Assembly (NCBI GenBank): GCA_049610385.1
Contig: JBMYZL010000003.1
Span: 62,001 to 126,000, forward strand
Reading direction: 5' to 3'
Source of the DNA: JBMYZL01 sp049610385
Lineage (GTDB): Bacteria; Bacteroidota; Bacteroidia; Flavobacteriales_D; Sanyastnellaceae
DNA: 64,000 bases
Both the position numbers and the translations under genes were made by a program. A model generated the notes under the pieces. That model saw only the letters and a program-made list of their open reading frames with translations, had not been told where the DNA came from and ran no database searches. Of this stretch, positions 1 to 9,218 are shown in pieces (positions within the stretch are counted from its first letter, which is position 1; each line of letters opens with the position of its first letter).

Positions 1-1
1 G

Positions 2-460
2 CAGATGCGTTTATCGACACCTCCGCCCAAGGATGTTGATGCCCGTGACGTCAGTGATTCGGAAGGTGCGTTGAGCCCCCAAGCCATCACCTGGCAACAA
101 CTTGAAGACGTCGAATTCAAAGATGTCTATGTCGAAGAATTGGACGCCTACTATTGGAAGCCCACATTCGGTTCACAAGTCGAAAATCTTCGAGGAAAAG
201 AAGTGCACATCACAGGGTATATCATCCCGGTCGATGTAGATGAGGATTTCTATGTACTGAGCCGATTTCCGTTTGCCAATTGCTTTTTTTGCGGAGGAGC
301 AGGCCCTGAAAGTGTGGTCGACTTGCGCTGGCCAGGCGATACACCACGGCCATATGCCACTGATGAGCGGCTGACTTTCAAAGGCACTTTTCGCCTGAAT
401 GCGGATGACATCTACCAGATGAACTACATCTTGGATGGGGCTGTTGAATACACCCCCTGA
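2..460 (+). CDS. DUF3299-like conserved protein, probably 5'-truncated by the window edge
   Basis: The reading frame is open to the left edge; the first ATG is at 5 but the protein from there has no signal peptide. Homologues I know of in Bacteroidota are secreted or lipid-anchored, so the true start is probably outside the window. The core (about residues 28-150) carries ITWQQL, a GKEVHITGYIIP strand and a CFFCGGAGPES segment, which together resemble the DUF3299 type of small periplasmic OB-like proteins. The two cysteines of CFFC could bind a metal or form a disulfide, but no function is established here. It ends 48 bases before the end of the convergent trhO. The gene call is solid; the family name is from motif memory only. 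Confidence 0.7.
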   Translation, partial: QMRLSTPPPKDVDARDVSDSEGALSPQAITWQQLEDVEFKDVYVEELDAYYWKPTFGSQVENLRGKEVHITGYIIPVDVDEDFYVLSRFPFANCFFCGGAGPESVVDLRWPGDTPRPYATDERLTFKGTFRLNADDIYQMNYILDGAVEYTP

Positions 461-508
461 GACAAAGGCTTCACATCAAGGCAGTTGCCTTCCTGCGATT
501 CAAAAGGG

Positions 509-1612
509 TCATGAATTTGGTCTTTTGTTTGAAGCCCCTATCGACCCTGATTTGCCCTTCAGTTGGGCAGCCGCAGCCTTTCCACGTTGCAATTGACCCC
601 GGCGTCTGGCCTTGCTGAAAATTCGCTTGCTGTCCCTTTTGCCCTTGCGCAGGGCACGTTGCTCTTCTTCAGGCAAGTGAATGATGCGCTGACACTCCTC
701 ACTGCAAGTCTGCTCAAATTGCTTCGCACAGCTCGGGCATTGAATCAATAACTGATTGCAGCCAACGTTGGCACAATTTACATGGTCATCACAAGGGGTG
801 CCGCACTGGTGACAATGGGCCACCACATGCTCACTGATGCGCTCCGCCAAGCGGGCATCAAACACAAAGTTCTTCCCAATGTAACGGTTCTCAAGTCCCT
901 GCTCGCGAACTTGACGTGTGTACTCAATGATGCCACCATTGAGCTGATGGACGTGCTTGAATCCCTTGTGCTTGAGATATGCGGATGCCTTCTCACACCG
1001 AATTCCGCCAGTACAATACATGACAATGTTCTCCTCTTCCTTGCCTTCCAGTAAGTTTTCGACAACTTCAATCTCTTCCCGAAACGTGTTCACCTCAGGT
1101 GTAATGGCGCCTTTGAAATGCCCTACCTCACTCTCATAATGATTGCGCATGTCAATCAAAATCGTATCCGGCTTTGAGGTCAACGAATTGAACCCCTTGG
1201 CGTCCAGATGCACGCCACAATCGGTCACGTCAAAGCTCCCATCCACGAGGCCATCGGCGACAATTTTCGGGCGGACCTTGATGGTCAGTTTGAAGAAGGA
1301 CTTGCCTTCATCAACCGTTTGATTGAGACGTATGCCCTCCAAAAAGGAGATGCTGTACAAATGGTCTCGAAACAACGGAACCTGACTTGTTGGAACTGAA
1401 ATCTGAGCATTGATGCCCTCATGGGCCACATAGATCCGACCGAGCACCCCCATTTCTGACCAATGCGAAAACAAATAATCTCGGAAAAATACTGGGTTCA
1501 AAATGTGCGCATACTGGTAGAACGAAATCGTCGTACGCTCCTCTTGGCTTGATTCCATTTCAGCCATCAACACCTTGCGGTCCACCAAATTTCGCAATTG
1601 TTTCTTCGACAT
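509..1612 (-). CDS. trhO: tRNA uridine(34) hydroxylase, rhodanese family
   Basis: TrhO (YceA) hydroxylates U34 of certain tRNAs to ho5U in an oxygen-dependent reaction in the cytoplasm. The protein has the family layout: an N-terminal alpha/beta domain beginning ERTTISFYQYAHI, a central rhodanese domain with the active-site loop MYCTGGIRCEKA, and a Cys-rich C-terminal tail with several CxxC pairs (CHQCGTPC, CPSCAKQ) followed by a basic end. The length from the ATG at 1612 is 367 aa, longer than the E. coli protein because of the tail. An in-frame TTG at 1690 would add 26 residues with no family similarity, so I chose the ATG. It is transcribed alone, convergent with the gene on its left. Confidence 0.9.
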   Translation of the reverse strand: MSKKQLRNLVDRKVLMAEMESSQEERTTISFYQYAHILNPVFFRDYLFSHWSEMGVLGRIYVAHEGINAQISVPTSQVPLFRDHLYSISFLEGIRLNQTVDEGKSFFKLTIKVRPKIVADGLVDGSFDVTDCGVHLDAKGFNSLTSKPDTILIDMRNHYESEVGHFKGAITPEVNTFREEIEVVENLLEGKEEENIVMYCTGGIRCEKASAYLKHKGFKHVHQLNGGIIEYTRQVREQGLENRYIGKNFVFDARLAERISEHVVAHCHQCGTPCDDHVNCANVGCNQLLIQCPSCAKQFEQTCSEECQRIIHLPEEEQRALRKGKRDSKRIFSKARRRGQLQRGKAAAAQLKGKSGSIGASNKRPNS

Positions 1613-1764
1613 GGACCACAAAAATAAACCATCTATGAGGTTCGACTTCGCAAATCCGCTGATCCTGGGGGATTCATCGCTCAAATTCAAGCATCCATCA
1701 AATTCACATCATTTTGCTTTGGAAATGGAGAATTTTCTGCGACCTTGGTCGTTAGGAATATGCA

Positions 1765-1986
1765 ATGCTCATAACCGAAATTAAACGATTCATGCTTGAA
1801 TTTTGCAAAAGTGTACTGTCAAAAGTGAGTTTCGACCGACAGTTGTTTGCCAAGGAGTTGAAGAAAAGCGTACGCTGGCTGAAAGGAGAAGAGTTGAAAG
1901 CGCTACGTGATTGGTGTTTGGGTCGATACGGAAGCCGATATGGCGATTTGATTAACGATACATTTCAAGGAATGGCTCTCGCATGA
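1765..1986 (+). CDS. Small conserved Bacteroidota protein of unknown function
   Basis: This encodes 73 aa with no signal peptide or membrane segment. The segment FCKSVLSKVSFDRQLFAKELKK followed by an Arg-Trp-Leu-Lys helix and WCLGRYGSRYGD is a pattern I recognise from short uncharacterised proteins that are widespread in Flavobacteriia. Function is unknown. Many homologues begin close to the second methionine, so the ATG at 1792 (64 aa) is an alternative start. It sits divergently from trhO and 17 bases from the end of the convergent queG. Confidence 0.65.
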   Translation: MLITEIKRFMLEFCKSVLSKVSFDRQLFAKELKKSVRWLKGEELKALRDWCLGRYGSRYGDLINDTFQGMALA

Positions 1987-2003
1987 GGGCCATTTTTTTG
2001 TCT

Positions 2004-2948
2004 TCAACCGTGATCTGGGGCCAACCCCAAGTTGCGACGAATCCCAGTCAACCCCGTTCGCTTGATGGGTGATTTTTTGAAAATGACATTGAACGTTTCC
2101 TCTGTTAGATCTGTCCAATCCGATTTGGACATGTCCATCAATCCTGGGCGCGGAGCAAGCCTCGGCTCACGATGCGGTCGCGCATGCCGATTCCAAGGAC
2201 ACACTTCCTGACATATATCACATCCAAAAACCCAATCCCCCAGCATCGCTGCCTGAGGTTCAGGAATGGCACCTTTCAATTCAATCGTGAAATAACTGAT
2301 GCACTTTGAACCCTCGACCACTTCGGGCTGGATGATGGCTCCAGTCGGACAAGCATCAATGCATCGAGTGCAGGTTCCGCAGTGGTCTTGAACAGGGGCA
2401 TCTGGCGAAAGATCCAAATCCACAAGCAGCTCCGCCAAAAAAAAGTAGCTGCCTTGACTTTTGTTGAGGAGAAGTGAATTTTTTCCGATCCAACCCAGTC
2501 CTGCGCGCTTGGCCCATGCGCGCTCGTGCAACGGAGCCGAATCCACAAATGCACGGCCTTGGATGTCACCCCATTTCTCTCGTGCTTGCTTGAGCAACTC
2601 TTTGAGTTTCCATTTCAAAACAAAGTGATAATCCTCACCATAAGCATACTGGGCCACACGTGGAGCATCTGAAGCCGTGGGTTGCTCAGGGTTGTGGTAA
2701 TTGAACAGCAAGCTGATCACACTTCGGGTCCCAGGCATCAACAAACGGGGGTCCAAACGCATATCCACATTGCGCTCCAAGTAGCTCATTTCCCCGGCAT
2801 ATCCTCGACTCAACCACTCTTCCAATTGAATGGCCTCTTCCGATAGAAACGCAGCGCGTGCGATGCCAACCGCTTCAAACCCCAAATCGCGCGCTGCTTG
2901 ACGAAACCACTTCGCGCGTTCGTCTGCCAAATGACGTGTGCGTGCCAC
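2004..2948 (-). CDS. queG: Epoxyqueuosine reductase
   Basis: QueG is the cobalamin- and iron-sulfur-dependent enzyme that reduces epoxyqueuosine to queuosine in tRNA, the last step of queuosine synthesis. The 314 aa protein has an N-terminal DUF1730 region (RNVDMRLDPRLLMPG) and a ferredoxin domain with two 4Fe-4S motifs, CGTCTRCIDACPTGAI and CDICQEVCPWN; the motif order and spacing match the family. The start appears to be a GTG at 2948, since there is no nearby ATG and the family N-terminus needs these residues. It begins 3 bases after the stop of ruvB and is very likely cotranscribed with it. Confidence 0.93.
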   Translation of the reverse strand: MARTRHLADERAKWFRQAARDLGFEAVGIARAAFLSEEAIQLEEWLSRGYAGEMSYLERNVDMRLDPRLLMPGTRSVISLLFNYHNPEQPTASDAPRVAQYAYGEDYHFVLKWKLKELLKQAREKWGDIQGRAFVDSAPLHERAWAKRAGLGWIGKNSLLLNKSQGSYFFLAELLVDLDLSPDAPVQDHCGTCTRCIDACPTGAIIQPEVVEGSKCISYFTIELKGAIPEPQAAMLGDWVFGCDICQEVCPWNRHARPHREPRLAPRPGLMDMSKSDWTDLTEETFNVIFKKSPIKRTGLTGIRRNLGLAPDHG

Positions 2949-2951
2949 AGT

Positions 2952-3983
2952 TTATCCAGCGTCAAATAAAGTTCCACTTTTTGAGCCTGGAGTGCGTCCA
3001 AGGTGCTGATAGGCGGCTTCCGTGGCCTGACGTCCACGTGGTGTCCTCACCAACAACCCCTCTTGAATCAAATAAGGCTCATAAACCTCTTCCAATGTGC
3101 CCGGATTCTCTCCAATAGCCGTAGCAATCGTAGATGCCCCAACCGGCCCCCCTTTGAATTTGTCAATCAAAGCCGTCAAAATGCGATTGTCCATCTCATC
3201 CAACCCCTTCCGATCCACATTCAAAGCATTTAACGCGAAGTCTGTGATGCGCGTATCAATGTGTCCATCCCCCTTGACCTCTGCAAAATCCCGAACCCTA
3301 CGCAACAAAGAATTCGCAATTCTGGGCGTGCCACGGGACCTGGAAGCAATCTCAAACGCAGCTGCCTCATCAATCCCTACATGCAAGATTCCTGCACTGC
3401 GCATCACAATGTCCGTCAAGGTTTTGGCATCATAGTACTGCAACCTCAAATTGATACCGAAGCGCGCACGCAATGGAGCCGTCAACAACCCTGATCGAGT
3501 GGTCGCCCCGACCAAAGTGAATGGATGCAGATCTATGCCAACCGTTCGGGCATTCGGTCCCGCGTCAATGACCAAATCAATTCGATAATCCTCCATGGCA
3601 CTGTAGAGGTATTCCTCCACCACAGGCGAAAGACGGTGAATTTCGTCAACGAACAGGACATCGTTGGGTTCCAAATTGGTCAAAAGTCCCGCCAAATCGC
3701 CTGGTTTGTCGAGCACCGGACCAGAGGTTGTTCGAATTTCAACTCCCATCTCATGGGCCACAATGTTGGCCAAAGTCGTCTTCCCCAGGCCCGGAGGTCC
3801 ATGGAGCAACAAATGGTCCAAAGCCTCCCCACGATTCACCGCAGCCTTGACAAACACCTCCAGGTTGTCCATTGCGGCCTGCTGACCGGTGAAATCCTCG
3901 AACCGCTCGGGACGCAGAGCCTGATCGAAGTCTCGATCCGATGGCTTTTCGGCCTCATGCCTCAAATCAAAAACGTCTTCCAT
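2952..3983 (-). CDS. ruvB: Holliday junction branch migration DNA helicase RuvB
   Basis: RuvB is the hexameric AAA+ motor that, with RuvA, drives branch migration of Holliday junctions. The 343 aa length is typical. Visible motifs are the N-terminal LRPERFEDFTGQ, Walker A GPPGLGKTTLA, Walker B DEIHRL, the RuvB-specific DLVIDAGPNARTVGIDL segment, the sensor ATTRSGLLTAPLRARFG and a winged-helix end with RTPRGRQAT. The start at 3983 is an ATG with the usual short acidic N-terminus. ruvA and ruvC are not in the window. The gene lies just past the terminator of the cytochrome oxidase operon and is followed at once by queG. Confidence 0.96.
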   Translation of the reverse strand: MEDVFDLRHEAEKPSDRDFDQALRPERFEDFTGQQAAMDNLEVFVKAAVNRGEALDHLLLHGPPGLGKTTLANIVAHEMGVEIRTTSGPVLDKPGDLAGLLTNLEPNDVLFVDEIHRLSPVVEEYLYSAMEDYRIDLVIDAGPNARTVGIDLHPFTLVGATTRSGLLTAPLRARFGINLRLQYYDAKTLTDIVMRSAGILHVGIDEAAAFEIASRSRGTPRIANSLLRRVRDFAEVKGDGHIDTRITDFALNALNVDRKGLDEMDNRILTALIDKFKGGPVGASTIATAIGENPGTLEEVYEPYLIQEGLLVRTPRGRQATEAAYQHLGRTPGSKSGTLFDAG

Positions 3984-4013
3984 CCTGCATGCAATTTACA
4001 GCGACGACCAAAC

Positions 4014-4048
4014 AAAAAAACCGCGACCTCAGGAATGAAGTCACGGTT
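4014..4048 (-). terminator. Intrinsic terminator of the act-cox operon
   Basis: On the minus strand, arm AACCGTGAC (4048-4040) pairs with GTCGCGGTT (4027-4019) with one mismatch across a 12-base loop, and is followed by a run of T (the A-run 4014-4020 on the plus strand). It lies 25 bases past the stop of cytochrome oxidase subunit I and before ruvB, so it separates the two units. Confidence 0.7.
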
Positions 4049-4072
4049 CTCAAAAAAGTCAACCCCAACGAA

Positions 4073-5830
4073 TCAATGAATCTCCTCTCCCGCCAAAGCC
4101 GGTGTGGTTTGCGGAACAAAATCATTTTCATGAGCTGGATTCGAATAGTCATATGCCCAGCGGTGCACTTCAGGCAATGCACCTGGCCAATTGCCATGCA
4201 CGTGCTCCACAGGCGTGGTCCATTCCAAGGTGTTTGATTTCCAGGGATTGGTTGAGGCCACTTGCCCACGGAAAATCGAATAGAAGAAATTGAACAGGAA
4301 AAACAACTGGCCCGTGACACCTATGATTGCAAAGACGCTGATCACAGGCTGCAAATCCATCACGAAGTCTAGGTAATCAAACGCTGAGTATTCGTAATAA
4401 CGACGCGGAGCACCCGCCAACCCCACAAAGTGCATCGGGAAAAACACGCCGTAACCGGCAATCAGTGTGACCCAGAAATGGGCATAACCCAACTTCGTGT
4501 TCATCATCCTGCCAAACATTTTAGGGAACCAGTGGTAAATACCCGCAAGCATCCCAAAAATTGCCGACATGCCCATGACGATGTGGAAGTGAGCCACGAC
4601 AAAGTAAGTATCGTGCACATTCACGTCAAGCGCAGAGTCCGCCAAAATGATTCCTGTCAATCCGCCCGTCACAAACGTGCTGACCAAACCAATGGAGAAC
4701 AGCATGGCCGGAGTGAAACGGATATTCCCTTTCCAAAGTGTTGTGATGTAATTGAATGCCTTCACTGCCGATGGAATGGCAATCAAAAGGGTGGTGAACA
4801 CAAACACAGAGCCCAAGAATGGATTCATTCCTGTGACAAACATGTGGTGTCCCCAAACAATGAAACTCAAGAATCCAATGCCCAGAATCGAAGCGACCAT
4901 CGCCTTGTAACCAAAAATGGGTTTGCGAGCATTTGTGGCAATCACCTCTGAACTGATGCCCAATGCAGGCAACAGAACGATGTACACTTCAGGGTGACCC
5001 AAGAACCAAAACAAATGCTGATACAGAATGGGGCTTCCGCCTGTCACGTCCAAGGCCTCGCCACCGATGAAGATGTCCGAGAGGTAAAAGGCCGTTCCCA
5101 TGGTGCGATCCATCAACAACAAAACCACTGCAGAAACCAAAACTGGAAAGCTCAACACCCCCAAAATGGCTGTCACCATGAACGCCCATATCGTCAAAGG
5201 CAGTCGCGTCATGGACATGCCCTTGGTCCGGAGATTGATCACCGTGACGATGTAGTTCAATCCACCCAACAAGGAGGAAACCACGAACAACACCATGGAA
5301 ATCAACCAGAGTGTCATCCCCATGCCTGAACCTGGCATGGCTTGGGGCAACGCACTCAAAGGCGGATAAATGGTCCAGCCTCCAGAAGCGGCACCACCCT
5401 CTACGAAAAGGGAGAACATCATGATGACGCTTGACGCAAAGAAGAACCAATAGCTCAGCATATTCAAAAATCCTGAAGCCATATCCCGCGCACCAATTTG
5501 CAGTGGAATCAACAGATTGGAAAACGTTCCTGACAACCCCCCGGTCAACACAAAAAACACCATCAGCGTTCCGTGAATGGTGACCAGTGCCAGGTAGGCA
5601 TTGCGGTCGAGAACACCATCAGGCGCCCATTTGCCCAAGAATGTCTCCAGAATGGCGAAACTCTCGCCTGGCCAGCCGAGTTGCAAACGGAAAAAAACCG
5701 AAAGCATCGCTGCGACAACCCCAAGCACTACGGCAGTGATGAGGAATTGCTTCGAGATCATTTTGTGATCCTGCGAGAATACGTACTTCGAAATGAAGCT
5801 TTCTTCGTGGTGGTGTGCTTGTGCGCCCAT
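4073..5830 (-). CDS. Cytochrome c oxidase subunit I
   Basis: Catalytic subunit of a haem-copper oxygen reductase in the inner membrane: it reduces O2 to water at the haem a3-CuB site and pumps protons. The protein (585 aa from the ATG at 5830) has twelve or more hydrophobic segments. Key motifs are WFLGHPEVYIVLLP (CuB His and the cross-linked Tyr), WGHHMFVTGM (CuB His pair) and HDTYFVVAHFHIVMG (haem ligands). An in-frame TTG at 5836 gives a two-residue longer form that is less likely. It starts 2 bases after the stop of subunit II and is the last gene of the actABCDEF-cox operon. Subunit III and haem A synthesis genes are not in this window. Confidence 0.95.
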   Translation of the reverse strand: MGAQAHHHEESFISKYVFSQDHKMISKQFLITAVVLGVVAAMLSVFFRLQLGWPGESFAILETFLGKWAPDGVLDRNAYLALVTIHGTLMVFFVLTGGLSGTFSNLLIPLQIGARDMASGFLNMLSYWFFFASSVIMMFSLFVEGGAASGGWTIYPPLSALPQAMPGSGMGMTLWLISMVLFVVSSLLGGLNYIVTVINLRTKGMSMTRLPLTIWAFMVTAILGVLSFPVLVSAVVLLLMDRTMGTAFYLSDIFIGGEALDVTGGSPILYQHLFWFLGHPEVYIVLLPALGISSEVIATNARKPIFGYKAMVASILGIGFLSFIVWGHHMFVTGMNPFLGSVFVFTTLLIAIPSAVKAFNYITTLWKGNIRFTPAMLFSIGLVSTFVTGGLTGIILADSALDVNVHDTYFVVAHFHIVMGMSAIFGMLAGIYHWFPKMFGRMMNTKLGYAHFWVTLIAGYGVFFPMHFVGLAGAPRRYYEYSAFDYLDFVMDLQPVISVFAIIGVTGQLFFLFNFFYSIFRGQVASTNPWKSNTLEWTTPVEHVHGNWPGALPEVHRWAYDYSNPAHENDFVPQTTPALAGEEIH

Positions 5831-5832
5831 GA

Positions 5833-7236
5833 TCAAAGGGATGCGGTAATTGATTCAGTCTCTTTTTCACTTTGAGCAACGCCCTCGTCACTCTTTTCTT
5901 CATCCGTTTCCTCCTTCACAAGGAATTCATCTTGTTGCTCTAACCAAGCTTGATATTCCTCTTCGGATTCAACAACCAATTTCATCTGCATGTTGAAGTG
6001 AGCAGCCCCGCAAACTTTATTGCAAAGCAACACATAATTGAAATCAGGGTCATCCAGAATGACCCGCATGGAGTCCGTACTGATGGTCGGGGTCATCTTG
6101 AATCGGGTCGGAACCCCGGGGACCGTGTTCATCTGCGCGCGGAAGTGAGGCATATAAGCTGAATGCAATACATCGCGGCTGCGGAAAACAAACTCCACTT
6201 CACGTCCAATAGGCAAGTGAAATTCACCCTTGACGATTTTGTCATCCATGCCGGTTTCCCAGGCACTTAAGCCTTCATCAAAGTTGAAAAATTCAATTTC
6301 CGAAACGCGCTGACGATGACGTTGGAGCCGATACAGCTTGTCCTCCTTGGCTTCAAAGGCGGCATCGGTCAGAATGACCACCTCATCGGAAGACAACATT
6401 TCTTCTACCTCGGCCAAGCGATGCTCAATGGCATGCCGCAATTCATCTGACATGCCGTGGTGTCCCTCTCCGTGGTGATCATCATGGGCATGCCCATGGG
6501 CGTCGTGCAATTGGGCCTCCAACTCCGCCTTTTCAGCGAGCAAGTGGCCACGTTCATGAGCCAACTCTGATTCGATTTTGGCCATCTTCTCTTCCAACTC
6601 TTCCAATGCAGATTCAACCCCACCTTCCGTCACAATGCCCAATGGATTTGTGGGGGTAATGAGGTTGTAGTTGGCCAAGCCAAACTCCGCATCATTTCCA
6701 GGGTAGCGGGCCGTCCAATCGAATTGTTTGGAATAAATCTCTACACGAAGCGCATCCTCTGAGGCTTCGCCAGTCATGTCATTCCAAGTTTTCAACCCGT
6801 AGGCGATGATGACTGCCAACACAATGGATGGAATCACCGTCCACACCAGTTCTAAACGATTGTCATGTGCAAAGAACCGCGCTTTCCGATCTTTTCTGAA
6901 GTAGTATTTCGCTGAAAAGACAAACAAAAAGGTATTCACGAGGAAAAACACCAGGAAAATGATGGCCATGTTGAAGTTCATCAACTGATCGACGGCCTCG
7001 CCATGCAACGAAGCTGGAGGTGGCGCATAATCGCCATACCGAACCACGAGCCAAACCACAGAAGCGTAGAAGACCACCATAAAGGCCAGGAACAATCCCC
7101 CACTGAGTCGGTTGTCCGCCTCACTGATGTCTTCCTCTCGCTTGTTGCGCAAATTGGAGGTCAACTGATAGACCTTCGACAATTGCACCAGGGCCACAAT
7201 GCCCAGGATGAAAACCAATAGAATCAACAATTTCAT
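5833..7236 (-). CDS. Cytochrome c oxidase subunit II with long His-rich insertion
   Basis: This subunit carries the CuA centre that accepts electrons from c-type haem and passes them to subunit I. Of 467 residues, hydrophobic segments lie near 2-20, 46-67, 88-108 and 130-150, followed by the periplasmic cupredoxin domain. The CuA site is CNKVCGAAHFNM (about 405-416) with the upstream His in VLHSAYMPHFR; the Glu of classical CxExC is replaced by Lys-Val, as in other Bacteroidota sequences I know. Between the strand DWTARYPG and KGEFHLPIGREV there is an insertion of about 115 residues (205-320) predicted to be charged helix, with eight His between residues 244 and 260. The C-terminus is an acidic tail. 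The gene lies in the act-cox operon, 27 bases after actF. Confidence 0.94.
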   Translation of the reverse strand: MKLLILLVFILGIVALVQLSKVYQLTSNLRNKREEDISEADNRLSGGLFLAFMVVFYASVVWLVVRYGDYAPPPASLHGEAVDQLMNFNMAIIFLVFFLVNTFLFVFSAKYYFRKDRKARFFAHDNRLELVWTVIPSIVLAVIIAYGLKTWNDMTGEASEDALRVEIYSKQFDWTARYPGNDAEFGLANYNLITPTNPLGIVTEGGVESALEELEEKMAKIESELAHERGHLLAEKAELEAQLHDAHGHAHDDHHGEGHHGMSDELRHAIEHRLAEVEEMLSSDEVVILTDAAFEAKEDKLYRLQRHRQRVSEIEFFNFDEGLSAWETGMDDKIVKGEFHLPIGREVEFVFRSRDVLHSAYMPHFRAQMNTVPGVPTRFKMTPTISTDSMRVILDDPDFNYVLLCNKVCGAAHFNMQMKLVVESEEEYQAWLEQQDEFLVKEETDEEKSDEGVAQSEKETESITASL

Positions 7237-7263
7237 TTCAGTGCTGTCTCAGAAGTGGGCAAA

Positions 7264-8520
7264 TCAATGGTGAAGTGCTTTGGATTCGTTCATCATCGGA
7301 TGATTCTTGGATACCAATGGGGCTTTTGACAAGGCCGTGAGTACACGGTTCATGAAAAAGCCCAAGAAGCCCAAGAACAACCCGACTTCAAAAATGCCAA
7401 ATTCGTTGTGATCAAACATGGTCCCGGGAATAACGAGCAGATAAACATCCACGAAATGTCCCAAAAAAATCAAAATTGCCACTGGAACGACGAATTTGAC
7501 GTTGCGTTTGGCATCTCTAGCGAGCAATACGTAGAAAGGAATGGCGAAATTGACGAAGAACATCACCATAAATGGAACTTTATAATCCGTGAAGAAACGC
7601 TGGGTATAATACGTTACTTCTTCCGGGATGTTTGAGTACCAAATCAACAAGAACTGACTGACCCAGAGGTACGACCACAGCATGCTGATGGCAAACATCC
7701 ATTTGGACACATCATGCATGTGACTCTCGTTCACCTCAGGCAGGTATTTCTTGCTTTTCAACCAGATTAAGGTCAGATTCAACAAAATCATGAAGCTCAC
7801 CCACATACCTGAGAAGACATACCACCCGAACAAGGTCGAGAACCAATGCGTATCGATGGACATCAACCAGTCCCATGAAAGCGTGGAGCTAAAGACCGCG
7901 AAAAACACCAAGAACAAGGCGCTTCTCCGGAATTGCATAAAATGAAGGTCAAGCGATGGCGACTCATCTTCCTGCAACGACCACTTCCTGAACAATCGCG
8001 CAAAGAGCAAGAACGTCCCGATGTAAACCACAGTTCTCAACCAAAAAAACCAAGCGGAAAAATACGCCCCCTTTCCGGCGATGATGTGGTCGAAATTGGG
8101 ATTGGCGACGGCTCCTGCCTCCTTCGTGTCTGCGTAGGTGATTTGGTCACCATCCTGAATCATGTATTCGTGATACAAGGATTCATCCTGCCAATGGTAC
8201 AAGTGGTTCATGTGAAACTCCCCCGCCAACAGAATGACAACGATGATGGCAGCTCCGTATGGAAGGAAGTGCCAAAAAGCCTCGAATAAGCGCTTCAACA
8301 CAGCCGACCATGCCGCTTCCACTGCGTAGTTGAGCGCATAGAAAAACAAGGCTGCCAATGAAATGGCGAACCAGAAAAAGCCATTGACCAGCAAGTTTGC
8401 CCACCACCGTTGGTGGTGGTCCGAATGGTCCGTGAGAAACCCTCCGACCAAGGCAATCAAGCCGATGGCCATCAAAATTTGGGTTGTGGTCTTTGCCCGA
8501 CCCTCAAATTTGAACTCCAT
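7264..8520 (-). CDS. actF: Alternative complex III subunit ActF (NrfD-like integral membrane subunit)
   Basis: ActF is one of the two NrfD/PsrC-like membrane subunits of alternative complex III, the quinol:cytochrome c (or oxidase) oxidoreductase of Bacteroidota. The 418 aa protein has about ten hydrophobic helices and ends in a short soluble tail. Typical features are the paired hydrophobic helices with WDWLMSIDTHWFSTLFGWYVFSG and the conserved HDVSKWMFAIS segment. It lies 2 bases after actE and 27 bases before cytochrome oxidase subunit II, in the conserved order ABCDEF. The call rests on this order plus the membrane pattern. Confidence 0.92.
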   Translation of the reverse strand: MEFKFEGRAKTTTQILMAIGLIALVGGFLTDHSDHHQRWWANLLVNGFFWFAISLAALFFYALNYAVEAAWSAVLKRLFEAFWHFLPYGAAIIVVILLAGEFHMNHLYHWQDESLYHEYMIQDGDQITYADTKEAGAVANPNFDHIIAGKGAYFSAWFFWLRTVVYIGTFLLFARLFRKWSLQEDESPSLDLHFMQFRRSALFLVFFAVFSSTLSWDWLMSIDTHWFSTLFGWYVFSGMWVSFMILLNLTLIWLKSKKYLPEVNESHMHDVSKWMFAISMLWSYLWVSQFLLIWYSNIPEEVTYYTQRFFTDYKVPFMVMFFVNFAIPFYVLLARDAKRNVKFVVPVAILIFLGHFVDVYLLVIPGTMFDHNEFGIFEVGLFLGFLGFFMNRVLTALSKAPLVSKNHPMMNESKALHH

Positions 8521-8522
8521 GA

Positions 8523-9218
8523 TCAGTTATTCATTGCCATGCCTTCACCCTTGTCGGTGTCAGCGGATTCAACAACATTGCCATTCTCATCAAATTCAGG
8601 CATTTCTCCATCTTGCTGCAAGACTTTGATGTATTCAATCACCAGCCAACGGTCCTTTTGTGACAGTTGGGATGCATGCGACCCCATCAAACCTTTGCCG
8701 TAAGTCAGTGTGTGGTACATTTTCCCTTCTGGCAAATCTTTCAATTTGTCCTTGTAACTGGGGATGCCCATGATGTGACCATTCTTGCTCAAGGCACCAT
8801 CACCGTATCCTTTTTCGCCATGACACTGGGTGCACATCAACGTGTAAATCTCCTTGCCTGATTCAATGTGGGTTTGGTTGGTGGTCAACGGAGAGCGCAA
8901 GTTGGCCCCAGCGGCTTCATACCCCTCAGGTGTACTTGGATAGGGATAGGGCATCACGAAATCCATGGCCTCTGGGGCGAAAGGAATCGTTCCAGGAACA
9001 GGCTTGCGTGCCGACTGCACCAATCGCTGCGAAGCCGCCGTTTCTTCACCCACTTGATAGGGGTCTTGTCCATAGTCTACATAGGCCTCAATGGCCGGCG
9101 AGCGATACATATCTGGCATGTACTCCAATCCCGGACTGTCTGGATTGGAAACACAACCCCAGAGCGCCATGGACGTTCCAGCCACAACTGGCAACATTGA
9201 ATTCCAGCGGATCTTCAT
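8523..9218 (-). CDS. actE: Alternative complex III subunit ActE (monohaem cytochrome c lipoprotein)
   Basis: ActE is the single-haem cytochrome subunit of alternative complex III, placed on the periplasmic face. The protein is 231 aa with an N-terminal hydrophobic stretch ending in a lipobox-like LWGC, so it is probably lipid-anchored. One haem motif, CTQCH, lies in the class I cytochrome c domain, and GSHASQLSQKDRWLVIEYIKVLQ near the end contains the distal helix. Its start overlaps the end of actD by 4 bases (ATGA), which suggests translational coupling. Confidence 0.93.
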   Translation of the reverse strand: MKIRWNSMLPVVAGTSMALWGCVSNPDSPGLEYMPDMYRSPAIEAYVDYGQDPYQVGEETAASQRLVQSARKPVPGTIPFAPEAMDFVMPYPYPSTPEGYEAAGANLRSPLTTNQTHIESGKEIYTLMCTQCHGEKGYGDGALSKNGHIMGIPSYKDKLKDLPEGKMYHTLTYGKGLMGSHASQLSQKDRWLVIEYIKVLQQDGEMPEFDENGNVVESADTDKGEGMAMNN

